Assembly: GCF_031846275.1 (NCBI RefSeq)
Contig: NZ_JAVRIB010000008.1
Span: 1-64,000, forward strand
Direction: 5' to 3'
DNA: 64,000 nt
From: Spectribacter hydrogenoxidans
GTDB lineage: Bacteria; Pseudomonadota; Gammaproteobacteria; Nevskiales; Salinisphaeraceae
The position numbers and the translations under genes are program-made. Under the pieces are notes generated by a model. It was not told the DNA's origin, made no database searches, and worked only from the letters and a program-made list of their open reading frames with translations. Shown piece after piece: positions 18,349 to 25,978 of the stretch. Within the stretch, counting starts at the first letter, position 1, and every line of letters starts with the position of its first letter.

Positions 18349-18803
18349 TGGGAGCGGCCGTCAGTCTGGATGCGCAGCGGAACTCATTCGAGGTTGAGGG
18401 CTGGCCGCTGATACCGCCGGGCGAGTACCTGCTGACTTACCACCGCTACGAACTCGCCTTCATGTTTAACACCGCCAAGCTGTTCGCACACTTCCAGATA
18501 GCGGATGGAGAGCACAAGGGCGCCCGGCTGTACGCGGCCTACCGGGTGAAGGCGATAAAGCGCAAGACCAAGCGCGGCGGGCAATTCACCCTGAGCAAGA
18601 CCCACAAGCTATTCATCCAGCTGGCCACCCTGGTGAATAGCCCGGTGAGGCCAGACCGCCCAAGCCTGGATTGTCTGCGCGGCTGCCTGATCCGTGGCCG
18701 GGTGGTGACGGTGAAAGGGCCGAACCCCCACAAGCCACGGCCCGAGGCCGCCCACTACTCAAGGGTAGATGAGCTGCTCTCCATTGAAGCGGGCAGCACA
18801 TGA
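18348..18803 (+). CDS. Hypothetical satellite protein, possible replication or DNA-binding role
   Basis: A 151-residue protein. The first half has LIPPGEYLLTYHRYELAFMFNTAKLFAHFQI followed by GARLYAAYRV, a single-strand-binding-like beta pattern reported around phage replication genes; the second half is basic (VKAIKRKTKRGGQF, CLIRGRVVTVKGPNPHK). The island has no recognisable primase, so this gene is the best candidate for an origin- or helicase-recruiting protein, but that is only positional inference. It overlaps the following small gene by ATGA. Confidence 0.6.
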   Translation: MGAAVSLDAQRNSFEVEGWPLIPPGEYLLTYHRYELAFMFNTAKLFAHFQIADGEHKGARLYAAYRVKAIKRKTKRGGQFTLSKTHKLFIQLATLVNSPVRPDRPSLDCLRGCLIRGRVVTVKGPNPHKPRPEAAHYSRVDELLSIEAGST

Positions 18804-18955
18804 GCAACAGCAATAGTGACAGTGATAGCCACAGTGACAGTAGTAGCTGCTGGCCATCCATAGAAAAGCCCGCCAGCAAAAGGATTGCGGCGGGCCTGAT
18901 GGCAAAGTTACCAGCGAGCACGGGCCTTGATGAGAAGCAGTTGCCCGGCATTTGA
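18800..18955 (+). CDS. Small serine-rich N-terminus protein (51 aa)
   Basis: The ATG at 18800 overlaps the stop of the upstream gene (ATGA), and the frame stays open for 51 codons to TGA at 18953-18955. The N-terminus alternates serine with Asn, Asp or His (SNSNSDSDSHSDSSS), encoded by imperfect repeats of AGTGAC/AGCAAC; the rest has a basic then helical segment (KPASKRIAAGLMAKLP). Coupling is the main support. The repeats could instead, or also, be DNA binding sites. Confidence 0.5.
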   Translation: MSNSNSDSDSHSDSSSCWPSIEKPASKRIAAGLMAKLPASTGLDEKQLPGI

Positions 18956-19038
18956 ACCATCCGAAAGACTGCGCCGGCGGCTGGCTCCAGCTGGCCGCCG
19001 GTTCAAGCCATATTTTACCGCAACCCGGAGCAGACGAC

Positions 19039-19263
19039 ATGGATTACCACACCCGACTGCAGAACATGATCGAGCGCATCGAGCGGGACAACCCCGACCC
19101 CGCGCTGGTGGCGAGCGAGCTGGCGACCGTGTGCGGGCTGATCGTGCGCGACCAGACCCAGCCGCCGCGGGATGACAGAGAGCACGCCATCGAGGCGATG
19201 ACAACCCGGCTGACGGAAGCGGCCGAAGATGGCATCGACGTGTTTGGTCCCAATGGCCGATAG
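19039..19263 (+). CDS. Hypothetical small protein before the terminase (possible TerS position)
   Basis: A 74-residue acidic helical protein starting MDYHTRLQNMIERIERDNPD. A GGAG lies nine bases before the ATG. It occupies the place where a small terminase subunit is usually found, directly upstream of TerL with 56 bases between, but no helix-turn-helix is evident, so TerS identity is not established. Confidence 0.6.
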   Translation: MDYHTRLQNMIERIERDNPDPALVASELATVCGLIVRDQTQPPRDDREHAIEAMTTRLTEAAEDGIDVFGPNGR

Positions 19264-19319
19264 CGCGTGCGCCCGAGGGACCGCCGTCCCCCTTTTTCTC
19301 GCTCACTCACGGGCCTGAC

Positions 19320-20834
19320 ATGACCGACGCGAGCAAGGCCATCGACTTTATCCAGTCGCTGACGGTGCCGGAAGGGCCGAAAGCCGGGAAGCCGATCAAG
19401 CTGGCGAAGTTTCAGCGGGACTTCATCCGGGGCTCGCTCAAGCGTAGCACCGCCGTTGCGGTTCTGTCGGTAGGGCGGGGCAACGGCAAGAGCGCTTTGT
19501 CCGCCGGCCTGGCGCTGGGGGCCTTGCTCGGCATCTGGGACCGGCAGCCGCGCCGCGAGGTACTGATCGCGGCCCGGACCCGGGATCAGGCCCGGGTCGC
19601 GTTCGACTTCGCCGCCGGCTTCGCACAGTCCCTGCCGGACGAGCTGCAGGCGGAACTCACGCTGCGGCGAAACCCCCGGCTCGAGATCGAGTACAGCGGC
19701 GACGGTGGCGAACACCTGCTGCGGGTGATCGCGTCGGACAGCAAGAACGCCCTGGGCAGCGCGCCCACCTTCGTGCTGATGGACGAGCGCGGGCACTGGC
19801 CGCCGGACAAGGGCGAGGATCTGGAAGCGACACTGCTGTCGGGCCTCGGCAAGCGCAACGGCCGGGCCCTGATTATCTCGACCAGCGCGTCCGACGATCA
19901 GCATTCGTTTTCGCAATGGATAGACGAACCCCCGCCCGGCACCTTCGTGCAGGAGCACCGACCACCCCCGGGCTTGCCGGCCGATGACCTGGATTCGCTG
20001 CTGATCGCCAACCCGGGCGCCAAGGCCGGCATCGGCAGTTCCGTGTCGTGGCTCCAGGCACAGGCCAACCGGGCCATCGCCCGGGGCGGCTCCGCGTTGT
20101 CGAGCTTCCGCCTGTACAACCGAAACGAGCGCGTCAGCGGCGAGCGCCGCGACATGCTTCTGAGTGTGGACGACTGGCTTTCGGCGGAGGTCACCGACCT
20201 GCCGCCGCGGGAAGGTGGCGCCGTGGTCGGCGTGGACCTGGGCGGGTCGGCATCGATGTCGGCCGTCGCGATCTACTGGCCGAATACCGGCCGCCTGGAA
20301 GCATTCGGCGCATTCCCCAGCACCCCCAGCCTGGCCGATCGCGGCGCCCGCGATGGCGTGCGGGATCGATACGTCGAGATGCAGGACCGGGGCGAGCTGG
20401 TGACCCTGGGCGAACGAGTGGTGCCGGCGGCCCCTTTCCTGACGAAGATTATGGACACGCTCGACGGGTCGCCGGTGACCTGCTTCACGGCGGACCGCTA
20501 TCGGCAGGCCGAATTCGCCGAAGCCATGACCGCTGCCAACCTGCGGGAGCCGATGGTGTGGCGGGGGCAGGGCTTCCGAGATGGCGCGGAGGATGTCGAG
20601 CGCTTCCGCCGGGCCGTGTTCGACGGCGAGGTCAGCGCGTCACCATCGCTGCTACTGCGTTCCGCCTTCGCCGACGCGGTTACGGTGTCCGACGTTGCCG
20701 GCAATCGGAAGCTGGCCAAGGCGAGGGCAACGGGCCGGATCGATGCCGCGGCCGCTGCCATCTTGGCCGTGGCGGAGGGCGCAAGGCGCAAGGCCCGGCC
20801 GGTGGCGCCGGCACGCGCACCGGTGTGGACATGA
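19320..20834 (+). CDS. Terminase large subunit (satellite)
   Basis: A 504-residue packaging motor of the HK97-like Terminase_1 group. The ATPase domain has a Walker A-like VGRGNGKSALSAGLAL near residue 60 and the DEXX-like FVLMDERGHWP around residue 155. The nuclease domain starts VVGVDLGGSASMSAV with the metal-binding aspartate. All parts look intact, so the island probably packages its own DNA. The stop overlaps the HNH gene by four bases; in cos-type HK97 phages TerL and HNH work together in end cleavage. Confidence 0.92.
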   Translation: MTDASKAIDFIQSLTVPEGPKAGKPIKLAKFQRDFIRGSLKRSTAVAVLSVGRGNGKSALSAGLALGALLGIWDRQPRREVLIAARTRDQARVAFDFAAGFAQSLPDELQAELTLRRNPRLEIEYSGDGGEHLLRVIASDSKNALGSAPTFVLMDERGHWPPDKGEDLEATLLSGLGKRNGRALIISTSASDDQHSFSQWIDEPPPGTFVQEHRPPPGLPADDLDSLLIANPGAKAGIGSSVSWLQAQANRAIARGGSALSSFRLYNRNERVSGERRDMLLSVDDWLSAEVTDLPPREGGAVVGVDLGGSASMSAVAIYWPNTGRLEAFGAFPSTPSLADRGARDGVRDRYVEMQDRGELVTLGERVVPAAPFLTKIMDTLDGSPVTCFTADRYRQAEFAEAMTAANLREPMVWRGQGFRDGAEDVERFRRAVFDGEVSASPSLLLRSAFADAVTVSDVAGNRKLAKARATGRIDAAAAAILAVAEGARRKARPVAPARAPVWT

Positions 20835-21133
20835 AACGCGACCGCCGCCCAAGCCGTGCCGTGCTGAAGTCCCGACGCTGGCCGGCGCTGCGAATCCAGG
20901 CGCTACGCCGGGACGGCTGGCGCTGCGTGCAATGCGGCCGGCGAGGGCGCCTCGAGGTCGATCACATCCAGGCGGTCCGCCATGCGCCCGCCCTGGCATT
21001 CGACCTGGCAAACCTGCAGACGCTGTGCCCGAGCTGCCACAGCCGCAAGACCCGCCGGGACATCGGGCTGCCCGAACCCGACCCCGAGCGCGATCGCTGG
21101 CGTGAACTGCTACGCGATAGCCGCTGTACATGA
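20831..21133 (+). CDS. HNH endonuclease (satellite packaging)
   Basis: A 100-residue HNH nuclease: CVQCGRRGRLEVDHIQAVRH gives the first zinc Cys pair and the DH of the motif, and NLQTLCPSCHSRKT gives the asparagine and second Cys pair with the final His. Small HNH proteins coupled to terminase genes are required for cohesive-end cleavage in HK97-type packaging. The ATG overlaps the TerL stop. Its placement between TerL and the capsid gene agrees with satellites that carry a complete head module. Confidence 0.9.
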   Translation: MKRDRRPSRAVLKSRRWPALRIQALRRDGWRCVQCGRRGRLEVDHIQAVRHAPALAFDLANLQTLCPSCHSRKTRRDIGLPEPDPERDRWRELLRDSRCT

Positions 21134-21185
21134 GTGCAATAGTCTTAGACAATCGAGTGCGTGTACACGATATGAGGTAGCTATC

Positions 21186-22439
21186 ATGCTGCAGTCCGCG
21201 CAAATCGCTCGCCGGCAGTCGGAAATCCGGCAGCAACTGGCCGAGCTGGCCGCCAAAGATTCCCCGGGTGACGACGAAACCCGCCAGATGGACGAACTCG
21301 ACCGCGAGTATCGGTCGAACGAATCCCGATACCGGGCCGCCCTGGTGGCCGAGGATGACGAACGCCGGGAGGCCGGCGCCGAGCTGGAGACCCGCACCGG
21401 CAGCGAATGGTCCACCTTGGTGGGGCAGTTCGAGGTCCGGCAGGCCGCGCTCCACCTGGACGAAGGCCGCGCCCTGGATGGCGCCACCGCCGAGGTGGTG
21501 CAGGAACTCCGCAGCGCCGGCGGCTACCGGGGCATCCCGATCCCCTACGAGGCCCTGGAGCTTCGCGCCGGTGAAACCGTGGCATCCGGCACGCCGGACC
21601 CGGTGACGACTCGCCCGATCATCGACCGGCTTTTCCCCGAATCGGTGGCCGGTGCGATGGGCGCCCGCATGGTGAACGTGCCGAGCGGCCAGCAAGAGTA
21701 TCCGGTGACGACTTCCAACGTCTCTGCCGGCTGGGCCTCGAGCGAGACCGGCGACGTGGCAGGCCCGACCGCCTACGCCACCACCGACCGCAGCCTGAAG
21801 CCGAATCAGACGCTCGGCATCCAGATGCAGCTGACCCGCCGCACCATGAAGCAGGCCGCCGGCATCGAGGAAGCCGTCCGGCGCGACATGCGCGGGGCGA
21901 TCATGCAGGAAATGGACAAGGCGGTTTTCCAGGGCAGTGGCGGCAGCGGCGAGCCCCTGGGCGTGGTTGCCGGGGCTTCGACCTACGGCATCACCGAAAC
22001 CGCGATCGACGCGACCGCGAGCTGGTCGGCCTTCCGGGCCGCGGTGACCCGGTTCCTGACCGCCAACGCGGCCGGTTCCCCCGGCGGCGTCCGCGTGCTG
22101 ATCCGTCCCGAGGTATGGGACACGATGGACGCGGTGATCTTCGATGACGGTTCGGGCATCACCGAATACGACCGCCTGGTCGGCACGGTTGGCAGCGTCA
22201 ATCTCACCAGCAACGGCCTCGCCGCCCCGGTCGGTTCGCCGGTCGAGAGCAACGCGCTGCTGACCACGACCGCCGGCGGGCAATCCCCGATCTTCGTGGC
22301 CACCTGGGGCGCCGTGGACATGATCCGCGACCCCTACAGCGATGCGGCATCCGGGGGCCTGCGCCTGACCGGCCTGGTGACGATGGATGTCAGCGTGAGC
22401 CGGACCGCGCAGCTGGAAGTCCTGACCGGGCTGCAGTAA
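21186..22439 (+). CDS. Major capsid protein, HK97 fold (satellite)
   Basis: A 417-residue HK97-family coat protein. Residues 1 to about 110 are a charged coiled-coil delta/scaffold domain (ARRQSEIRQQLAELAAKD and repeats of E and R), removed by the protease in this family. The mature part has GYRGIPIPYEALELR, the A-domain and the typical RTMKQAAGIEEAVRRDM, GSGGSGEPLGVV and VLIRPEVWDTM features. The 52 bases before it contain AT-rich sequence (gcaatagtcttagacaatcg), a possible local promoter. Stop and protease start overlap (TAATG). Confidence 0.9.
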   Translation: MLQSAQIARRQSEIRQQLAELAAKDSPGDDETRQMDELDREYRSNESRYRAALVAEDDERREAGAELETRTGSEWSTLVGQFEVRQAALHLDEGRALDGATAEVVQELRSAGGYRGIPIPYEALELRAGETVASGTPDPVTTRPIIDRLFPESVAGAMGARMVNVPSGQQEYPVTTSNVSAGWASSETGDVAGPTAYATTDRSLKPNQTLGIQMQLTRRTMKQAAGIEEAVRRDMRGAIMQEMDKAVFQGSGGSGEPLGVVAGASTYGITETAIDATASWSAFRAAVTRFLTANAAGSPGGVRVLIRPEVWDTMDAVIFDDGSGITEYDRLVGTVGSVNLTSNGLAAPVGSPVESNALLTTTAGGQSPIFVATWGAVDMIRDPYSDAASGGLRLTGLVTMDVSVSRTAQLEVLTGLQ

Positions 22440-22981
22440 TGCTGACCGGCGCCGCGCATGGCGCGCTTGAAGTCCGCGCCGAAACCGATGGGGGCGCCCG
22501 GCTGTCCGGGCGCTTCCCCTACGGTGCGGTGGCGGAACTGGCCAAGGGGCGGTCGGAGGTATTCGCCCCCGGCAGCCTCGAGCCTCGCGGCAACGTCTAC
22601 CTGCTGGCGCAGCATCGATTCGAGACCCCGCTAGCGTCCACGGACTCGGGCGGCCTGGAACTGCACGCCGACGACGACGCCCTGCGCTTCGAGGCACGGC
22701 TGTCCCCGGAGGTGGTCAACACCAGCCACGGCCGCGATGCCCTGGCGCTGATCCGGTCCGGCCTGGCCGTAGGCATCTCCCCCGGCTTTCGCGTGCCGAC
22801 TGGCGGCGAGCGCGTTGAGCGCCACGATGGGGGCCTGATGCGGACCGTGACCCGTGCCGAGCTGCACGAACTGTCGATCGTCACCCGTCCGGCCTTCGAG
22901 GCCGCGCAAGTCGAGGCCCGCTGCTGGCAGGCCCCACAGGAAGCCGGCCGGGCCATCCCGGCGGCCTGGCGGTGGCGGTAA
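22439..22981 (+). CDS. HK97-type prohead protease (satellite)
   Basis: A 180-residue protease of the herpes/HK97 prohead family. The pattern VYLLAQHRFETPLAST holds the conserved His and ELHELSIVTRPAFEAAQVEAR the serine with its C-terminal context. It would mature the capsid encoded just upstream. In most phages the protease precedes the capsid; here it follows, with TAATG overlaps at both ends, so capsid and protease dose are tightly linked. Confidence 0.88.
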   Translation: MLTGAAHGALEVRAETDGGARLSGRFPYGAVAELAKGRSEVFAPGSLEPRGNVYLLAQHRFETPLASTDSGGLELHADDDALRFEARLSPEVVNTSHGRDALALIRSGLAVGISPGFRVPTGGERVERHDGGLMRTVTRAELHELSIVTRPAFEAAQVEARCWQAPQEAGRAIPAAWRWR

Positions 22982-23502
22982 TGGTCGAGCTGCTATCGGT
23001 CACCGAAGGCCAGCCGTCGAGCTATCCGTCCCTGCCGGCGGACGTGTCCAGCGAGGCGAGTACCGCCATCGAGGCGGCGACCGTCTGGCAGCGCATCGAG
23101 GCGTGGATCGCCTACCGCTGGAACGAGCGCAGCGTGACCTGGGTAGTGCAGGGGCCGGGCGTCTGGCTGCCACCCCTGCGGCCTTACACGGTGGACAGCG
23201 CCGAAGCCTGGAACGGGCAAGCCTACGAATCCGTGACCCTGACCGATGCCCCGGTCGGCTTCGAGCTGGACGGCAAGGCGTACAAGGTGCAGGCCACGGT
23301 CGGCGACACCGACGACCCGCCCGACATCGTGGACGAAGCGGTGCGACGGCTGACCGAGTACCTGTATCAAGTCACGCAAGACCCGGTGCCGGGCCACACC
23401 ACGGCCACGGACGGTGATTACAGCTTCACCCGGTCGGCTGGCTGGGCAGCGCGTGCGATCCAGCACAGCGGCGCAGGCGACCTGCTGAGGGCCTACCGAT
23501 GA
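22981..23502 (+). CDS. Head-tail connector protein (gp6-like, satellite)
   Basis: A 173-residue protein in the position of the first head-completion protein. It starts VELLSVTEGQPSSYPSL, has helical AATVWQRIEAWIAYRWNERS and a C-terminal DIVDEAVRRLTEYLYQ followed by GDYSFTRSAGWAARAI, as in gp6-like connectors. This protein is expected to extend the portal ring and present the surface to which a tail joins. Assignment rests on motifs, size and neighbours. Confidence 0.75.
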   Translation: MVELLSVTEGQPSSYPSLPADVSSEASTAIEAATVWQRIEAWIAYRWNERSVTWVVQGPGVWLPPLRPYTVDSAEAWNGQAYESVTLTDAPVGFELDGKAYKVQATVGDTDDPPDIVDEAVRRLTEYLYQVTQDPVPGHTTATDGDYSFTRSAGWAARAIQHSGAGDLLRAYR

Positions 23503-23813
23503 CCCTGGGGCTGTTCAAGGATGGGTACGAACTCTGGCGCAGTACCGAAACCCGCAACGAGTACGGCGGCGTCGAGTACACCTGGAACAAGCAGGCCGAC
23601 ATCCGGGGCCGGGCAACGCCGGTCACCGCCGAATTCAAGCGCACCCCGCGGTATTCGTACAGCGTGATTCAGTGGCGCTTCTCCACGACGCCGGACATGG
23701 ACATGCAACCCGGTGACGAGATCCGATTTAACGGCCGGCGCCTGTCCGTGGACGTGGTGCCGGAGACCAGTACCGGGCGCCGCCTCGAGGCCGAATGCCG
23801 GGAGCTTCGATAA
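23499..23813 (+). CDS. Head-tail adaptor/joining protein (satellite)
   Basis: A 104-residue beta-rich protein like SPP1 gp16 or head-closure proteins: LFKDGYELWRSTETRNEYGGVEYTW, IRGRATPVTAEF, and a final GDEIRFNGRRLSVDVVPETSTGRRLEAECREL. In tailed phages this ring closes the portal and docks the tail. In a tail-less satellite it should be the interface to the helper's tail. It overlaps neighbours by four and one bases. Confidence 0.78.
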   Translation: MTLGLFKDGYELWRSTETRNEYGGVEYTWNKQADIRGRATPVTAEFKRTPRYSYSVIQWRFSTTPDMDMQPGDEIRFNGRRLSVDVVPETSTGRRLEAECRELR

Positions 23814-24886
23814 TGCTTGAACGGCTGATGCGGATGATTAAGCGCACCCCCGAGACCCGCGCCAGCGGGGCGGGCTACACCGCGCAAGTCATGGATGCCC
23901 GGGATTCATTCATCACGGGCCGGCGGGGCCTGGCGGAACTCACCGCCACCGCGCAGGGCTGCGTGAGCCTATGGGAAGGCGGACTCGCCCAAGCCGAGGT
24001 GATCGGCGCCGACCTGCTGACCCCGGAGACCCTGGGCATCACTGCCCGGTCCCTGGGGCTGCGAGGCGAGGCCGTGTACCTGATCCGAGACCGGCTGATC
24101 CCCGCGTCGGATTGGGAGGTCACCACCAGCAACGGCAAGCCCACCGCGTACCAGTTGACGATCAGCGAGGCGGGAGGCGGGCGCCACGTTACCGCCCTGG
24201 CCGGCGAGGTATTCCACGTCAAGGTAGGCGCCGACGCGATCACCCCCTGGGCTGGCGTGTCGCCCCTTCGCCGGGCGCAACTGACGGCGGAGCTGCTGCA
24301 CGCGGTCGAGGAAGCGCTAACGGAGACCTTCCAGTGCGCGCCCCTGGGCAGTCAGATCACCCCCATGCCGGAAAACCCCGAGGTCGATAACGACCGGCTC
24401 GCCCGGAGCTTCCGGGGCCAGCGCGGCCGGGTACTGCTGCGGGAGTCCGTGAACGTCACCGCGGCCGGCGGCCCGACACCGGTAACCGACTGGAAGCCGT
24501 CCGACCTGTCCCCGGACCTGTCGCGCTCGATGACTGCAGAAACGCTCGAGGCGGCCCGGAGCGCCATCTGTCATGCGTTCGGCGTGCTGCCCGCCCTGAT
24601 GGACCCCAAGACCACCGGCCCGCTGGTGCGGGAAGCACAGCGGCATCTCGCGCAATGGCAGCTGCAGCCAGTCGCCCGGCTGATCGCGGACGAAGCCACC
24701 GCCAAGCTGGGGGCGACGGTCGCTATCGACACGCTGCGGCCCCTGCAGGCGTATGACGCCGGCGGCCGCGCCCGCGCCCTGACCGGCGTACTCGAGGGCC
24801 TGGCAGCGGCCCGCGAATCCGGATTGCCCGAGGATCAGATCGCGGCGGCGCTGAAATTCGCCGGCGTGCTGGCGGAACCCGAATAG
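23813..24886 (+). CDS. Portal protein, HK97 family (satellite)
   Basis: A 357-residue portal of the HK97 family: N-terminal LMRMIKRTPETR, wing and stem segments (LRRAQLTAELLHAVEEALTETFQ), and the family tail SICHAFGVLPALMDPKTTG-like sequence with LVREAQRHLAQWQLQPVARLIADEATAKLG. The start at 23813 overlaps the adaptor stop (TAATG); an upstream in-frame ATG at 23795 lies inside the adaptor. Having the portal last in the head operon, rather than first, is unusual for a phage. The next 400 bases have no gene. Confidence 0.85.
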   Translation: MLERLMRMIKRTPETRASGAGYTAQVMDARDSFITGRRGLAELTATAQGCVSLWEGGLAQAEVIGADLLTPETLGITARSLGLRGEAVYLIRDRLIPASDWEVTTSNGKPTAYQLTISEAGGGRHVTALAGEVFHVKVGADAITPWAGVSPLRRAQLTAELLHAVEEALTETFQCAPLGSQITPMPENPEVDNDRLARSFRGQRGRVLLRESVNVTAAGGPTPVTDWKPSDLSPDLSRSMTAETLEAARSAICHAFGVLPALMDPKTTGPLVREAQRHLAQWQLQPVARLIADEATAKLGATVAIDTLRPLQAYDAGGRARALTGVLEGLAAARESGLPEDQIAAALKFAGVLAEPE

Positions 24887-25290
24887 CTTTTGTCAGTGGC
24901 CGTTGTTGAGCATGGCGGCTTTGACTGTTCGCGGCAGCCTTTCTCCCCGGCTGCACGGCGAGTGTCGGCGGCGGCCTAGACAACCGCGCGGCTGACAGCG
25001 GCCCGCCCCGGTAACGCAATGTGCCGGCGGCGGGCCTTCTATTGGGCGGCCGTGAACTTGACGGGGCCGGCTCCAGCGGGCAACGTCAAGGCTCGGGGCT
25101 GGTAACCCCAAAGACGTGAGCGGATAGCCGCGGCCGACATCGCGGCGTTCTTGTGTCCGGTTCAATGGCCGGGTGGGCGTGAATACAAGACCGCATAGCG
25201 GGAATAAGCGCGCCGTTCTCACGTTCGGTTACCACCACCCGGCCGCCCCCTGGGGCGATCTTTTGGTATTAACAACGTGAGGTAATGACC
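24887..25290 (+). ncRNA. Candidate structured RNA / 5' leader controlling the next gene
   Basis: No convincing gene lies in these 404 bases, but many helices do. CTTGACG (25057-25063) pairs with CGTCAAG (25084-25090); GGGGCTGGTAACCCC (25095-25109) is a hairpin; GACGTGAG (25113-25120) pairs with CTCACGTT (25218-25225) around a multi-branched domain with hairpins at 25120-25131 and 25191-25201 and the stem TCTTGT/ACAAGA (25149-25154, 25185-25190) capped by CCGG/CCGG (25157-25172). A second copy, AACGTGAG (25274-25281), is perfectly complementary to the same CTCACGTT and includes the GAGG ribosome site of the gene at 25291. I do not recognise a known class. Confidence 0.6.
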
Positions 25291-25575
25291 ATGCCAGCCA
25301 AAGCCATAAGCCCGGATGACTTCATCGACAAGGCCCCCGCCTGGATGACCAGCGACCGGGGGGTCGGCGACACCCTGAGCAATGCCCGTGCCCTGCTGAC
25401 GGTGCTGCAAGCATCGCAGGAGTGCGAGCAGGGCGCCCGCCTGGACGATTACGAATGGGGTCAGTTTCTGATTATTGAGACGGTTCGAGGTCTGGTCAGT
25501 CACGCCGAAGTGCTGGCCGAAAAGCAGCAACATCCCGACCGCCCGCAAATCGTGAAGGGGGCCAACCATGTCTGA
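25291..25575 (+). CDS. Small hypothetical satellite protein behind the structured leader
   Basis: A 94-residue acidic helical protein (DDFIDKAPAWMTSDRGVGDTLSNARALLTVLQ, then GQFLIIETVRGLVSHAEVLAEKQQ). The ATG at 25291 lies eight bases after GAGG; a nearer ATG at 25285 leaves only two bases. The size and pattern resemble phage DUF3077-type small proteins, but that is uncertain. Its ribosome site sits in a potential RNA switch, so its dose is likely regulated. Confidence 0.6.
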   Translation: MPAKAISPDDFIDKAPAWMTSDRGVGDTLSNARALLTVLQASQECEQGARLDDYEWGQFLIIETVRGLVSHAEVLAEKQQHPDRPQIVKGANHV

Positions 25576-25951
25576 GCAGGAACTGAGCGACACGAATCTG
25601 GCAGGGTCCGACGATAAGTACGATGTCCTGCATCTTCGCTATGAACGCATCGGCGTTCTGGTGGACCACCTTGTGCATCTGGTGATCACGCGGGGCGGCC
25701 CCGATGCTGAGATCGAGAAAACCGTCCTGTTTCTGAATCAGGAGGTGCACGACACTGACGGTGAGCTTGAGCGGCTGCGGTATAGGGCGCTCCAGACTCC
25801 CGTTTCCTGCCGACCTGAGCCCCGCCCTGTGCGGGGCTTTTTTGCGCCCACCGGAAGCGCGGCCGGCCTGGCTGCAGGGATGGCGGCATGGTCCCGTCTG
25901 CCGACTTTATATTGCACTTACGCTGCATTTCGGAAAGAAAAAAGGGGCTAG
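25568..25951 (+). CDS. Small hypothetical satellite protein, frame runs through a terminator
   Basis: The frame overlaps the previous gene by eight bases. Residues 1 to about 77 look real and helical (DDKYDVLHLRYERIGVLVDHLVHLVITRGGPDAEIEKTVLFLNQEV). After that the frame crosses a strong terminator hairpin at 25819-25843 and continues as low-complexity Ala/Gly/Arg sequence to 25951. A natural gene would stop before the terminator, so the C-terminal third is probably a result of truncation or a frameshift. Confidence 0.5.
   Translation: MSEQELSDTNLAGSDDKYDVLHLRYERIGVLVDHLVHLVITRGGPDAEIEKTVLFLNQEVHDTDGELERLRYRALQTPVSCRPEPRPVRGFFAPTGSAAGLAAGMAAWSRLPTLYCTYAAFRKEKRG
25819..25843 (+). terminator. 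Rho-independent terminator of the satellite operon
   Basis: AGCCCCGC, loop CCTGT, GCGGGGCT, then six T residues. The perfect eight-base GC-rich stem and T-run are canonical. It ends the rightward satellite operon, about 160 bases before tRNA-Val. Confidence 0.9.
25912..25920 (+). repeat. TTGCACTTA repeat near the right island end
   Basis: An exact copy of the nine-base sequence at 16096-16104 near the left end, placed about 85 bases inside the right crossover core. Candidate integrase arm-type site. Confidence 0.4.
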
Positions 25952-25977
25952 GCGAATCGCCTAACCCCTTGTTTTTA
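25936..25977. terminator. Bidirectional terminator after tRNA-Val
   Basis: AAGGGGcTAGGCG pairs with CGCCTAaCCCCTT around an AAT loop (about 25943-25970), with GTTTTT on the plus side and a long A-run (T-run on the minus strand) on the other. It would end both the minus-strand tRNA-Val transcript and any leftover satellite transcription. Confidence 0.85.
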
Positions 25978-25978
25978 A

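Noticed and set aside
18800..18860. CRISPR-like short repeats
   Set aside because: The AGTGAC/AGCAAC hexamers are contiguous and imperfect with no spacers; no cas genes exist in the window.
24887..25290. Known RNA classes such as HEARO/omega RNA, group I or II introns or a hammerhead ribozyme
   Set aside because: No IscB/IsrB-like gene, no intron-encoded protein, and no CTGANGA...GAAA core could be found.
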